Position numbers and translations under genes: made by a program. Positions 10,561 to 21,234 of a DNA stretch of 64,000 nt are shown here, in pieces; positions within the stretch are counted from its first letter, which is position 1, and each line of letters starts with the position of its first letter. The stretch is from the NCBI GenBank assembly GCA_944739405.2, contig OX123197.2, positions 57,450,047 through 57,514,046 of the forward strand, in the 5' to 3' direction. The notes beneath the pieces are model-generated. The model saw only the letters and a program-made list of their open reading frames with translations, did no database searches and had not been told where the DNA came from. Origin of the DNA: Euclidia mi. Taxonomy: Eukaryota; Arthropoda; Insecta; Lepidoptera; Erebidae.

Positions 10561-10729
10561 CATTGTTTGACTATTATACGTCCCTTCCTATTATGAAAGC
10601 CTAAAGGTGAGAAAATACCTCGCGAGATAGCGAGCAAGCCGTGACATAGCAAACCGATACTCCAAAAAGAACAAGAGACAAAAGTTGTAACTATTACACG
10701 CACATTTGAACATGTCATGCATTTTTATG

Positions 10730-10915
10730 TCCTACGTAAAAAGGGGGTCTATTGACGTTGCTGGGCACATTGCCAGACTTCGTTCTACTACTGAGAATTC
10801 GAAAAAATCTGTAACCTACACTCTTGCCTAACCTGGGAATTGAACCCAAGACCTCTCTATCAACAGACGCATAGGTAATTTACTGGGCCATGGAGGCAAT
10901 CAGCGACAAAATAAA
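10730..10915 (-). mobile_element. tRNA-headed SINE (minus strand)
   Basis: The complement carries GGGTTCAATTCCCAGG as B box. The body (TCAGTAGTAGAACGAAGTCTGGCAATGTG in sense, shown here only by its landmarks) matches the SINE at 25,825-26,150. It abuts the broken end of the mariner element and may have caused or accompanied its truncation. Confidence 0.6.
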
Positions 10916-11561
10916 TATAAAATATTATACGAAGATTGATGTCAGTACCTAATATAGTTTTTTCTGCAAATGTGGATCTTTTTGCACAACTTCTACCTTC
11001 AATTTGTCTAATAATAAAGCGTAGTATGCTGCAGTAATAGTTATCCAATTCGATCTCTCTCCATAAACATCCCAAAAACCAGTCAGCATCACTTTCCTAG
11101 CCAAAAAAAGCCGTTGTCCTTTGGAGTCGGTTTCTCCTTAGCAATTTACTGTTTGGAATGTATTATTGATTGATTTGAGCGCATAATGTTGTATCAAGGT
11201 TTCATCTACAGTCATGAATTGGACCAAAACTTGGATTTATTAGGCCTAAACAACGCAGAGTATTAAAAAATGTTCATTCTAACGCGGTTTTGATCAAACG
11301 CGGCACCCATCGCGCTGGGAGCTTGCTCATGCTTAAATCTTGATTTACTATGTAACTAATACATTTGTTGGTCATTTTCATAGCCTCTGCTATTTCTCTT
11401 ACTCAATTCAGCGGTCTAGCACCATTTGGTGAAATTTAGTGAGGTTAACGTCAGTGGTTGCAGTTTTTGGACGTCCCGAAACTTCATCTGTTCCCTGGTG
11501 CTTACGACCAGGTTTAAATTCAGCTGCCCAAAATTTCATTGTGGTAAATGATGGAGCAGAG

Positions 11562-12844
11562 AGGCAGCAATAGCCTAATGGAGGTACCAATGGCAGTCCA
11601 AATTAAAATTCAAATTCAAATGTCATTTATTGCGATAATAGGTAAAGCAGTTGTGGTATACAATATAAATAAAAATGTTTCTCCATTATCTGCCTCAAGG
11701 CGTGCAATACATAATAATAATAATTTAATAACAAATGAATAATAATAACAATACTAATTTATAAATACAGTGTCAGTTTAATATAATTATGTCAGAAAAA
11801 AATATAATAATGTCAGAAAGAAATATACAATAATTATGGTATACTAATATAATGTCTGTCAACTCATAAAATTTCATACTATTCATATATTCATCGATAC
11901 TATAATACGCTTTATTTAATAGAAAATCTTTAACTTTACGTTTAAATTAAATGAGACGTGGAATTTCTAATAAATAGTTAGGCAACAGATTGAAAACTCG
12001 TGGCGCCATACAGAAGACACTATTCGTCATCATTGCACTTTTATGCTGCGGGCAACAAATTTTAAACTTATGACGCTTACTTTTATAATTTTGAAACATA
12101 TTCAAGTTAGATTTAACAAATAATAATAGTTCATAAATATACAGACATGGTACCGTTAAAATCTTGAGCTTTTTAAAATAAGGTTTACAGCTATCTGTTG
12201 GTCGAAGTTTGAACATAGCTCTTATACACTTTTTCTGTGCTTTAAACACATGTTCTTTTTCTGTACAATTACCCCAAAACAAGATTCCGTATCTTTAAAT
12301 GGATCCTACGTATCCATGATATGCAGTTAGTAGTGCGTTTTGGTTTGTTTGTTTAGAGAGCATGTAGAGCGCATATGACTGATTATTTAGTTGCGAGCAA
12401 AGATTCTCTGCATGCGTTTTCCAATTTAAATTACTGTCAATATTTAATCCTAAGAATTTAGTAGTTTCTATATTACGAATTAAGTTCCCTTTATACAGAG
12501 GGTATCGGGTTCGAATCCACGGCACGCACCAATGACTTTTCAAAGTTAAGTGCGTATTAAATTGTTAATTATTATCGCTTGCCCCGTGCCTCGGAGCACG
12601 TTAAACCGTCGGTCTCGGCTGTCATGAAGATCTTTGACAGTCGTTACGGGGAGCCAGTACCCGCAAATAAAGTGATACTGGTCTAAACCATGGAATATCG
12701 CTATCTCTTTGGGTTGCGGAGGTCAAACGGCAGTCGCTCTGTGTAAAAGTTAATATTCTGTCATATCTGCTTAGACCAGTAAGCGGGCCTCGGACTCTAA
12801 AACGTGTAAGTCTTGGATGCAACCGGGACCGCTAGGACGATGAT
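11562..12844 (+). mobile_element. SINE inserted in mariner, itself interrupted
   Basis: The target duplication GATGGAGCAGAG is present at 11,550-11,561 and 12,845-12,856. The 5' part GGCAGCAATAGCCTAATGG is at 11,562. The B box GGGTTCGAATCC and body (TTGCCCCGTGCCTCGG) follow only after 12,490, because a LINE fragment sits between. Outside that insert, the SINE is of the same type as the one at 6,451. Confidence 0.8.
11600..12490 (-). mobile_element. LINE 3' fragment nested in the SINE
   Basis: Minus-strand pieces read LGLNIDSNLNWKTHAENL, MFWGNCTEKEHVFKAQKKC, FKKLKILTVPCLYIYELL and FNLLPNYLLEIPRL. This is the ORF2 C-terminal region of a Jockey/CR1-like LINE. The 3' tail has TTTGAATTTGAATTT-type repeats (about 11,605-11,625). 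It is a short 5'-truncated insertion with a frameshift near 12,290. Confidence 0.75.
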
Positions 12845-13130
12845 GATGGAGCAGAGATTCCCCATAAACAGAGTTTTAATCAAATTTAAATGGCGTCGGC
12901 GTATTGCCTTTTAAATACAAGAATTTAATGACAGCTCGATACAACATTTCCCATTTTCACAAAAAACACTCGCATCGACTCAATCGTATGGCTGTCAAAC
13001 AGCAACTACTGGTACAAAATAGCTGAAATGTTGGTAGGTAACTGCCACAAGAAGTACAATTACACCCACAACACTTTTTGACGAGTGCTGCTTCCTTCAG
13101 GTTGAGGTCGGAAACTTTTCACACCACCCT

Positions 13131-13524
13131 AGTATGTTTAAGGAAAGTTATTTTTATTTTAGTTGATTTTAGAAAATTTATTATAAGTAAATTTATTTGA
13201 TTTTATTACATAATTGTAATATTTTGTTGCCATACCTAATTCTGTTAATTTTAATATTGTAATTTTACGTAAATTTTTTTTGTATATACAATGTTACTAC
13301 TGCCAATCCAGGTTTTTTATTTCATGTGAGATCAATAATCAGTGATAAAATTTCACAAATAAACTTTCACTAAGAATGCCTAACTTTCGTGTTTAAATAT
13401 TTCTTTAGGTTCTAAACTCAAAGTGTACTTAGTTGACCTAAATTCATGTATTCATATTTATTTCATGTGTGGGAAAACTGAATAACTACAATATAGAATA
13501 ATACAATATAGAATAATAATAGAT
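13131..13524. other. AT-rich, no gene seen
   Basis: No coding similarity or clear repeat, apart from the short direct repeat ACAATATAGAATAAT just before the SINE. Confidence 0.3.
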
Positions 13525-13790
13525 GGACGACCAGTTGGCGCAGCGGGAGTGTAAGCGACTGCTACGCCGAAGGTCGCGGGTTCGATTCCCGCTCAAGTCA
13601 AATATTTGTGTGCATGAACATGGATCTTTGTCTTGGTCTGGGTGTTTCTATGTATAATATGTATGTATTTACAAAAAAAAAAGTATATGTGTATGTTTAT
13701 CCATTATCTAGTACCCATAACACAAGCTCTGCTTAGCTTGGGACTAGATGGTGATGTGTGTATGTGGTAGAATATTATTAATATTATTAT
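13525..13790 (+). mobile_element. Full-length-looking tRNA-derived SINE
   Basis: The head GACCAGTTGGCGCAGCGGG (A box) and GGGTTCGATTCCC (B box, about 13,578) form a tRNA-like unit. A body with CTCTGCTTAGCTTGGGACTAG follows, then a tail of ATT repeats. The tRNA-like part lacks a proper anticodon arm and is followed by a SINE body, so it is not a functional tRNA gene. Confidence 0.75.
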
Positions 13791-14270
13791 AGAATATTAG
13801 AATATTATATATTATATTATATTATTATATAATAGAATTAGCTAACTACGGTATGTCTGCAATATCTTGGTGTGGCAAAATTGGATAACTTGGTTTTTTA
13901 TTTTTATAATTTTTTTGGTTCATGATAAAAGTTAGTTTTATCAAGCATATAATCGACAGCAAACGTGCTTAACCTTAGAATACTAATCATCGCCTGAGAG
14001 GCCGCGTTCGGTTGATTTTGTAAGAATATTTTTAAATTACGTCTACGTATTGCGGGGTGCGTTCGCGCCAATACAGTGCACCCCGTGACGCAGTGGAGAG
14101 TGGTCACGGGTTCAGCGAGGAATACGCAGGTATCGAGTAATTGACCTCTGGTTCGCCTGGGAGGCGATCATTAGTATTAAAGGTAAGGTTTTTACCAATC
14201 CCGTTTCTTAGTTTTTTGCAATTACCTCTTTATTTATTTGTTTGATTTAAACTGAGAATTGGTTATTTTG
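13791..14270. other. No recognised gene
   Basis: AT-rich with a GC-rich patch at 14,040-14,110 (GCGGGGTGCG and later GTGCACCCCGTG, an imperfect inverted pair). It could be part of a small DNA element, but no termini were identified. Confidence 0.25.
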
Positions 14271-14278
14271 TTTCATAG

Positions 14279-14564
14279 ATGAATCTCGATGAGAACCAGA
14301 TAAAAAAAATCGAAAAACGAAGAATCGGACAGTGAAACTGAAGATTATGTTGATGATTACGATTCAGACGACAGTGTGGCTGATCCTTCGTGCCACTTTG
14401 ATGATGATCTTCAATATATTGCTCCGTATAATCTGGATTTACCTCTTCGAACATCTCAAATACAAGCAAGCACAAGCGCCGAGTTAGAAGCCGCTCTACA
14501 AACCCAAATCTCGATCCAAACTGCTGTAATTTTGATAGAAAAATATAGTCTGATTTTAATTTAA
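14279..14564 (+). pseudogene. Acidic ORF remnant, possibly transposase N-terminus
   Basis: An ATG at 14,279 opens MNLDENQIKKIEKRR and stops. One base shifted, the frame reads NEESDSETEDYVDDYDSDD and continues to 14,564 through HFDDDLQYIAPYNLDL. Acidic Asp/Glu/Ser-rich N-termini of this kind occur in piggyBac-like transposases, but no catalytic region follows, so this is only a suggestion. A short unrelated exon cannot be ruled out. Confidence 0.3.
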
Positions 14565-15585
14565 TGTCAAGCCAAATATCTTATAATTAGAATGGTAATT
14601 TTACTTTTATGTGATTTATCATTTTAAAAATACTTAATTTAGATACTAAATTAGAGGCTATACGTGACTTTTGCTATTTTTTATTATTATTATTCTAAAG
14701 ACTGTTCAAACAAGGGTTACGTTAGACTTAAGGTTGATTTTAAGACTGAAATTATAATTTTAAAGAAAATGTGCCATTGTATTTAAAGAAACAAGGTCTT
14801 TCTTCATTATTTTGTTAAATTTCAAACAATTTTTAATAGAAAAGTCTTTCTAAAATCTTGTATCATTTATAAAGTAGATTCCCGAGCGATAATTAGTATT
14901 AAGCAGTAAACAAATAAGATTAGTACTCTAGGGTTAAACCATATAAAATCGCCTACATTAAATTGTTCTCCATTTCTTAGTGATGCAAAAAAAATGTCCA
15001 AAAACAGTAAATCGCGATTATCTAGAAACTTGAAATGTTGAGTTATTTAATTCTTCCATTACACCCATTCATACATATTTAAGGCCATCGCCAAGGTTGT
15101 TTGTGTATCTGTTTGTCCGCGATAAACTCAGAATCTGTCATATTTTTTACTCTTCGTAGACGAATACTATATACTTAATAGACGAAGTGATTCATAAATT
15201 GACAACTTTACGTACATGAAATTAAACAGATAACAATCACCAAATCTTGAAACAACACCACTTATTATCTATTGTTACTAAACGAGTCAATTTTGCAAAC
15301 CAGAAATTGTGGATACAAAGTGTTAAGTCGTGTGGGCCCAAACCAACAGCACTCTGGATGAACCTTACAAATATCCAAGCGGCGGACACAAGAACCACCA
15401 AAACTCGTAACATCTATTGTAGATCAGATGACAATCGAATCCACTACCCACGGTGATAAACCAAACAGCGAGGAAGACGCATAAACGTCTTGAGTAGCCA
15501 AGGCCTGATACGAAAGTTAAACACAACAGCTTTGCCAACCATTATATACAACGTTACGGACATAGACTGGTACCCTGTGGTTAAA
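14565..15585. other. AT-rich, no gene seen
   Basis: No coding similarity found. Short ORFs here lack recognisable motifs. Confidence 0.3.
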
Positions 15586-15850
15586 AAATTGGTTGCCTGT
15601 AAAGTCGGTATACGGGCGAAAGTTTTACGTGACAACGACTTTGAGTGGTAAAATAATTTTAATGTGAATATTCATTCGTATAGTAGGAAGAAGGATGAAA
15701 GACGCGTGCCTTTCACTTTTTATGTCTGTCTCTCTCGCTCTTAGGCGGGACGCGTGCCTCTCACTCGCTCTCATTGTGAGCGCATAACGTGAGCGGAGCG
15801 TAACGCAGTTTCTTGAAGTGTCACCCGGCAAACCAATTTATAAGACGTTG
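15586..15850. repeat. Possible small DNA element or dispersed repeat
   Basis: Begins about GGTTGCCTGTAAAGTCGG and includes a duplicated GACGCGTGCCT motif (15,712 and 15,749). TTTTACGTGACAACG at 15,623 has a near-complement CGTTGTCACGTCAAAA at 15,846. The right copy overlaps the LINE junction, so the pairing may be coincidental. Confidence 0.3.
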
Positions 15851-15851
15851 T

Positions 15852-16481
15852 CACGTCAAAAATCTTGGGCTATATATGGATTCCACACTTAATTGGCGAA
15901 CTCAAGTGACCCAGGTGAGTCAAAAGGTCACCGGCACCCTACGGACTCTTTACCGCCTCAAGAACATACTCCCATCCAAGACCAAGACAATGCTTGTGCA
16001 GACCCTGATTTTTCCCTTAATCGACTATGGTGATGTATGTTACTTTGACCTGAATGCAGACCTTCTCAACAAACTCGACCGTCTTCTCAATAACTGCATT
16101 CGATTCGTTTTCAATCTTCGCAAGTATGACCATGTGTCTACTTATCGTTCCCAATTGAAGTGGCTTCCTATCCGTCATCGTCGCAGTTTGCGTGCTCTCA
16201 CTACCCTCTATACTATTCTTACGTCTCCTTCTTCCCCAAATTATTTAACTTGCCAGTATCAGTATCTGTATTCTAACCACGACCGAAACTTGCGATCGTC
16301 TAATAATCTTCTTCTTAGTATCCCTTCTCATAACACATCTCTTATTCATTCTTCTTTTCTCGTACAGTCTATTCTCCTCTGGAATGCCCTCCCTCTAGAA
16401 ATCAGGATGTGCAACACCAAGTACAAATTTAAAGCGAAAGTAAAGGAGCTCCTGTTGGCAGGACCAGCGGATGTGTCATAG
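15852..16481 (+). pseudogene. C-terminal part of LINE Z ORF2
   Basis: Open for about 210 codons: VKNLGLYMDSTLNWRTQV, LYRLKNILPSKTKTMLVQTL, FPLIDYGDVCYFDLNADLL, LNNCIRFVFNLRKYDH and LLWNALPLEIR. Each stretch has a close counterpart in the minus-strand Z copy (for example LLNNCIRFVFNLRKFDH). No RT palm, endonuclease or start codon belongs to it; the in-frame ATG at 15,813 lies in the flanking repeat. The frame is undamaged, which suggests a fairly young insertion. Confidence 0.85.
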
Positions 16482-16640
16482 GACTCGTGTCTTTATTTCT
16501 ATCTACATTACTTATTATTACGTAGTTACTGTATAGAGGCTTTATGTATTCTCTCTTTAGTGCTTTAGTGCTCATATTATGTATGTATTTATTGCATATA
16601 TATTGTATATATATATATAGGGTTAGGGTAGGGTAGGGTT
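15852..16640 (+). mobile_element. 5'-truncated LINE of family Z (3' end)
   Basis: The coding part is homologous to the last third of the Z LINE at 39.4-42.3 kb (same motifs in the same order) and starts abruptly at VKNLGLYMDS. The tail ends in a TATA-rich stretch and TAGGG repeats, which merge into an AT palindrome. Truncation at the 5' side is normal for LINE retrotransposition. Confidence 0.8.
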
Positions 16641-16646
16641 TTACTT

Positions 16647-16724
<78 letters not shown>

Positions 16725-16736
16725 AAGTAAAACCCT
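16635..16736. repeat. Perfect AT-rich palindrome with TA microsatellite core
   Basis: AGGGTTTTACTTTATATTA on the left is matched by the exact complement TAATATAAAGTAAAACCCT on the right, with an uninterrupted TA run between. The whole of roughly 100 bases can fold into one hairpin. ORFs of alternating Tyr/Ile across it are artefacts. Confidence 0.9.
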
Positions 16737-16984
16737 ATTGAGAGAACATATTTGACGACAATTCATAAAATGCTGGTTATGATAGTTTATGTACATGTCA
16801 CCATTATCAAACTTGCAAAACATCCTATTCGTTTCAAATTATATTATATTGTCCAAAGTTTAAAAATATATCATTACACAGCGAATATTTTCACTAACAC
16901 ATCAATTTTCTTGACACGTACATGTCTAGGGAGGTACCGCATAAACCATACATTTTCTTTTATCTACCATCTTAGATATGTATA

Positions 16985-17520
16985 TCTGGCCAAGTACAAG
17001 AAAAACCGGCCACGTGCATGTCAAGCCACGTTCAATGTAGGGTTCCGTAGTAGCCCTTACCTAAGTATAAAATAAGGTCTTCATCGCAGTATTCATTTTA
17101 TCGCTTGCAAGTATAAGTTTAATTTAATCAATTATTACTCTTTAATTAATAAAGGCTAATGAGCCATCATAGTTTTCATTGAGAGTTTATCATGTATGTC
17201 ACATTTAAACATAGATTTCACACCCAAATACAACGGTTTAGATTAGAAGATAGAGCGACAAAATATTTCACCAATGGATTCTTAAATAAACAATGGTTAA
17301 AGCAAACCTTTAGTGTATTTAAAACACTTATGTAACGAGAGAGAATAAAAATACATATCTTTATCATTTTAATATGGGAGCGACCTCTAAATCGCAACTT
17401 TTTCAGAATTTTATTCTACAGTTTTATACGCGTAATTGCTTATAGTTTTTGCGTAAAATCGGACGTGGACGGACATGGCGAAACTATAACTGTTTCTGAT
17501 AGTTTACTACGGAACCCTAA
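16985..17520. repeat. Dispersed repeat with GGGTTCCGTAGTA terminal motif
   Basis: TAGGGTTCCGTAGTA at 17,038-17,052 is the complement of TACTACGGAACCCTA at 17,505-17,519. Outside the left motif is a stretch with ACCGGCCACGTGCATGTC, which I know as part of a common moth repeat. A MITE-like element of about 480 bp is likely. No transposase is present. Confidence 0.5.
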
Positions 17521-18335
17521 AAACAATGTTTTGTTGAATAAACGTAATATATTATATGACCTTTGTATAAAACCTTGGACAGGACATGTAGCGATTTCTA
17601 AGCACATTGTCGAAATAAAATGGTTTTTAAATTATGTGGCTTTTCTTGTCAGTTTAATAAATTTCTTTTATATTGCGATGCGTAATAATTTAAAGAGTCT
17701 TTTTTTATTTAAATCTATGTGTTGAAGACGTTTGCTTTCGTACATAAAATGCATAATGTTGGGCGGTAGATAGATTGAAGGCCGTTCTTCTGAGAATTCA
17801 GACACTATGTGTGTGCAAGAAGTTGGGTCTCGACCGATGAGGATATTTTGTAAAATTCACTCATTTGAATGTGATCATCAAAGTTATTGCCTTCATAAGT
17901 TCCCTTTTCAATTCTAGTCTTATGTTATCACTTTATAGTCCAAGGTCCCAGGGCCCCCAGACGTTACTTATTTTCTCAGAAATAAAATGTATAGAATAAT
18001 GTAGTGTTAGTATATGCTATGAGTGTGTTTTCGAAATATAATAAAAAAACAAACACAGCAATTTTGTTAAAATCAACATTTCACTAGACGACGACATGCG
18101 TTATGTAGGCATCTAGCACGTGTTCCTATGTATGTCGGTGATCGGTTTGTCAATGCACCTTATTTATTACGTACAAACAAATTTAAAAACGAATCCCGAA
18201 ATCCAATTTTCCCTTTATTGGTTTCTTTACCGTGGCCGTCTGATACATAATGTTATTGTACAAAACAAATTGTAATAAGTGTAATAGGTTACGTTTAAAT
18301 TGTTATGAAGCCGTATAAAAATATCGGGTTAGCTT
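17521..18335. other. AT-rich, no gene seen
   Basis: The short ORFs here match nothing I recognise. Confidence 0.3.
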
Positions 18336-18339
18336 TCTT

Positions 18340-18830
18340 ATTTACAACTAGTTGGTACCCGCGGCTTCGCACGCGGCCAATAATAATTTCATACTTTGCT
18401 CGAACCTTACAACCTCCTCAATCAAGGCCTTTCGTAAAATTCGTTCTTAGCCAAATAAAATGTTTATACGCCTGGCGATTTTCAAAAGTTAATAATAACT
18501 GAAAATATACACATCTAGGTATAGACTCGGTATCGTGACAACAGCGCTACCTAGCGTGTCAAATTGTAGCCTATATGTAGCGCTATAAAGTTTTCTACCT
18601 TGCAGTGAAAGTCTCATTTGAATCGGTACAGCCATTCCAGAGATTACCTCGGACAAACAGAAAGACAGACAGACAGACGAACAGACAGGCAGACAGACAA
18701 AAATGTTAAAAAGGGTAGTTTTGGACTTAGAATCGTGTAACTATATGCACTTGAAAAAACATAGTTATTTTGAAATCACAGACAGACACTTCAATTTTAT
18801 TTACATATATAGATGTATAGCTGAGTAGAA
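18340..18830 (+). repeat. Dispersed repeat ending in GACA repeats and a TATATAGATG tail
   Basis: Starts CTAGTTGGTACCCGCGG, includes AATCGGTACAGCCATTCC and a run of CAGA/GACA units (18,655-18,700), and ends CAATTTTATTTACATATATAG. This arrangement is familiar from abundant lepidopteran interspersed repeats. Its class (LINE tail or DNA element) is unknown to me. A related phrase (GACAACAGCGC) recurs at 18,852. Confidence 0.5.
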
Positions 18831-18887
18831 AAAGTAAAGACTTGTAATCGCGACAACAGCGCCAACTACCGGGTTATATTGAAACCC

Positions 18888-20200
18888 TCGTGTATGACAG
18901 AATTTAATAGCTTTCGAAGCTTTTCCACGGCAGGTACGCCGACAGCTTTCAAAAGCTCTGACGTAATTCCGTCATCACTCGGTGCCTTGTTGGTTTTGAG
19001 TTGATTTAGGGCCACAATTATCCCATGCATGCTGATGGCATATCATGTCCGGGATATCTTCAGTATAGCGTCGGGTCAATCCAGCTCTTGGGTCAATGAC
19101 TGGAGTAGTAACAGGTGGCCGTGTAGTCGTGTATAGCTGTCCACAGAACTGTTCGATCTCTTCCAGGACCTGAGGTCTGGACGAGATTATTCTGTCACCA
19201 TTCGTCTTCAGCCTTGTCAGCTGACCTACCCGATAGACAGATCTCTTTTGAACACTTTGGAACTGTAATCTGCTCGATTGCCTCTTGAACACACTTAGTG
19301 TTGTATTGGCGGAGATCTCGAGTCAGAGACTTAGAGATCTGTCTATTAAGCCGCCGATACTTTGGCATATCGTCGGAGGCATGCAGAAGCATCTTACGCC
19401 TTTTCTGTATAAGCTCAAGGATCAGATGAATGATTTTATGGGCTCTTTTAATCGTCATGGGCTTTAAGACCTTTAAGCCCGTTGTATGGACAGTATTCAG
19501 TAACCTGTCACTAAAGTCGTCCACATCTACGTATTCTCCCAGGCATTCGAAGCGGTTTCGCAGTTCAAACTCTGCGACGTTCTGCGGTTCAAGCGGCAGT
19601 CTGAAAGCTCTCGGGGTTTTAGATTTGAACTGGTGCTGGTAGGAGCGTAGACTTCCTCAATCTCGACCGTTCGAGGCTGGGACTAATATTCAATGTGCCT
19701 CTTACCATTCGGTGACCGCGGCCCGCTTTATGCAAACTGATCACAGAGATATCATTAAATATGAACCTCTTCATGGACATGATGAAATCGATCTCATTTT
19801 TGGTGGCACCATCTCGACTTATCCAGGGCCACTTGCGGCATTCTCGCTTTTTGAAAAAGGAATTTATCATGAAGAGTCCTTCCTTCTCCATGAAGCTAGC
19901 CAGCAAGTGGCCCAGCGAGTTCCGGTGTCCATATCCAAATTGCTCCACCCTCAGCTCATCATCGCTTGTTTGCCTAGTTTCGCGTTAAAATCTCCCATGA
20001 CAACGGTATAATGGGTTTTGAAGCTATGTATAGCCCGAGATATGTTCTCATACATAGCTTCTACATCCGCATCGGAGTGTGATGAGGTCGGAGCGTATAC
20101 CTGAATGATCTTCAATGAATATTGTGACGAATCTCTGCCGGAGATATATCGCACCCCTTATGGATATCTGCTTCTGGCATCACTGGCGGTAAAACGTAAA
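18888..20200 (-). pseudogene. RTE-clade LINE, endonuclease and linker (left arm)
   Basis: Minus-strand frames read SLKIIQVYAPTSSHSDADVE, HYTVVMGDFNAKLGK (AP endonuclease GDFN motif), FGYGHRNSLGHLL, GATKNEIDFIMSMKR, GRGHRMVRGTLNI, DDFSDRLLNTVHTTGLK and RRKMLLHASDDMPKYRRLN. This is the RTE order of endonuclease then linker. It is cut at 18,888, before the RT, by the duplication boundary, and at about 20,200 it meets the X LINE. Stops and shifts (about 19,290, 19,620 and 19,950) make it inactive. Confidence 0.85.
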
Positions 20201-20614
20201 ACTGTACTTCTCCCAATAATTTATAATTTTTAAATCTATTTATTCAATAATAATGTGCCTTACTTGCTAACTCCTTACGTAATAAGCTGTGATAATTATA
20301 ATTCTTTTATAATAACAGTGATAAGTGGTGTTTATCAAGTTGTAAAAGTTTTGCAAAGTGAAGTAAGTCAACTGTCAAAGTAACGAACAATTTTATTTAA
20401 ACGAATTTGCATAATTTTTACAATAATAGCTAACTTTGAGCCAATCTGAGGTGAGTTCACTTGTTATTTGAAATTCTTACACCTTACACTAGCGATAATA
20501 CTAAGTCAGCCTACCTCAATCTATACAATCAACTTTGTTGTGTCTTACACAAACCTTGGTGAACTTTTCTTGCTTTGTTTACCAAGAAAAGTTAATTAAC
20601 TTAATTTTGTCAAG

Positions 20615-21148
20615 ATGATGACCAGAAGGGCACGCTTAAATAATGAGAAATTACAGGTGACTCTAGTAGAACTAAAGAAATATAAGGTTTTGTGTCAGTC
20701 ACTACAAAGTGAACATGATGACAATGAGAAAGAGATGCTACAGATTTTAGGTAAAAACTCTCAGCTTAGGAGTGAGATGGCAGAAATACGCTCTAATTTA
20801 CTCACTACCCTAGATGAACGGGATAGATTACATAAGATTGTAACACAAGTTGACAGGTGCAGTGATGAGTTTGAGAACGCTCTAAAACGCATCACTGAGT
20901 TAGAGGGTCTCCTAAGTGAAGCCAATGATCATATTAACAGATTAGAAAGTGCAAACCGGTCTTTAAAATCAGTAACCACACAGTCATTATTTGATGAGCT
21001 GGTTGGCAGCGCTCCAGGATTGGTTTCTGCTATCTCCGATGATGACAGTAAAAATATAGTGACTATTGATCTAACAGATTCTAATTCAGTCATTTTATTC
21101 AATCAACTATTCAGTCATTTAGAAACATTAAAGCCCGTAATAAATTGA
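20615..21148 (+). CDS. X ORF1 N-terminal half, coiled coil (left arm)
   Basis: An ATG-started frame of 177 codons (MMTRRARLNNEKLQ). Nearly all of residues 5-125 is heptad-like (LVELKKYKVLCQSLQ, ITELEGLLSEANDHINRLES), so it should form a long coiled coil of the kind that trimerises LINE ORF1 proteins. TTQSLFDELVGSAPG follows and has a clear match in the 56.5 kb copy (ANQSLFDELVVHAPS), which links it to family X. The stop at 21,146 lies just upstream of the inserted endonuclease ORF; the rest of ORF1 resumes at about 22,530. The basic N-terminus would suit RNA binding. Probably non-functional because it is cut short. Confidence 0.75.
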   Translation: MMTRRARLNNEKLQVTLVELKKYKVLCQSLQSEHDDNEKEMLQILGKNSQLRSEMAEIRSNLLTTLDERDRLHKIVTQVDRCSDEFENALKRITELEGLLSEANDHINRLESANRSLKSVTTQSLFDELVGSAPGLVSAISDDDSKNIVTIDLTDSNSVILFNQLFSHLETLKPVIN

Positions 21149-21234
21149 AGAAGTATATTAAATTAATAAATTTATTAGAAAAAAGGAAAAATTATTAAGA
21201 ATATACAAGAAATCGATCATAAATGTAGATTATT

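Larger units (their letters stand above)
10935..12990 (-). pseudogene. mariner transposase, split by a SINE and truncated
   Basis: Right of the SINE, one frame reads RAVIKFLYLKGNTPTPFK and then NSVYGES, the start of the HTH domain. Left of the SINE it resumes with SAPSFTTMKFWAAEFKPGR, SGRPKTATTDVNL and FHQMVLDR. Further left, through several frameshifts, come IAEAMKM, ARWVPRL, GKVMLTGFWDVYG and KDPHLQKK. The whole N-terminal DNA-binding region and much of the DD(34)D domain are traceable, but the last third is missing. Multiple stops plus the insertion make it a certain pseudogene. Confidence 0.8.
10930..13130 (-). mobile_element. mariner element, truncated and carrying nested insertions
   Basis: Transposase fragments on the minus strand lie on both sides of a SINE (11,562-12,844) that is bounded by the 12-bp duplication GATGGAGCAGAG. 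The left end is lost at about 10,930, where another SINE begins. The right end is near 13,130 but its terminal repeat cannot be paired, because the left terminus is missing. The transposase resembles cecropia-type mariners. Confidence 0.75.

Noticed and set aside
13525..13600. Possible tRNA gene (A and B box present)
   Set aside because: No consistent anticodon stem or acceptor stem, and the unit continues into a SINE body and AT-rich tail.
16620..16640. TAGGG repeats as telomeric sequence
   Set aside because: Insect telomeres are normally TTAGG; there are only three irregular units, located at a LINE tail.
16641..16823. 60-codon ORF with long Tyr/Ile run
   Set aside because: It is a translation of the TA microsatellite.
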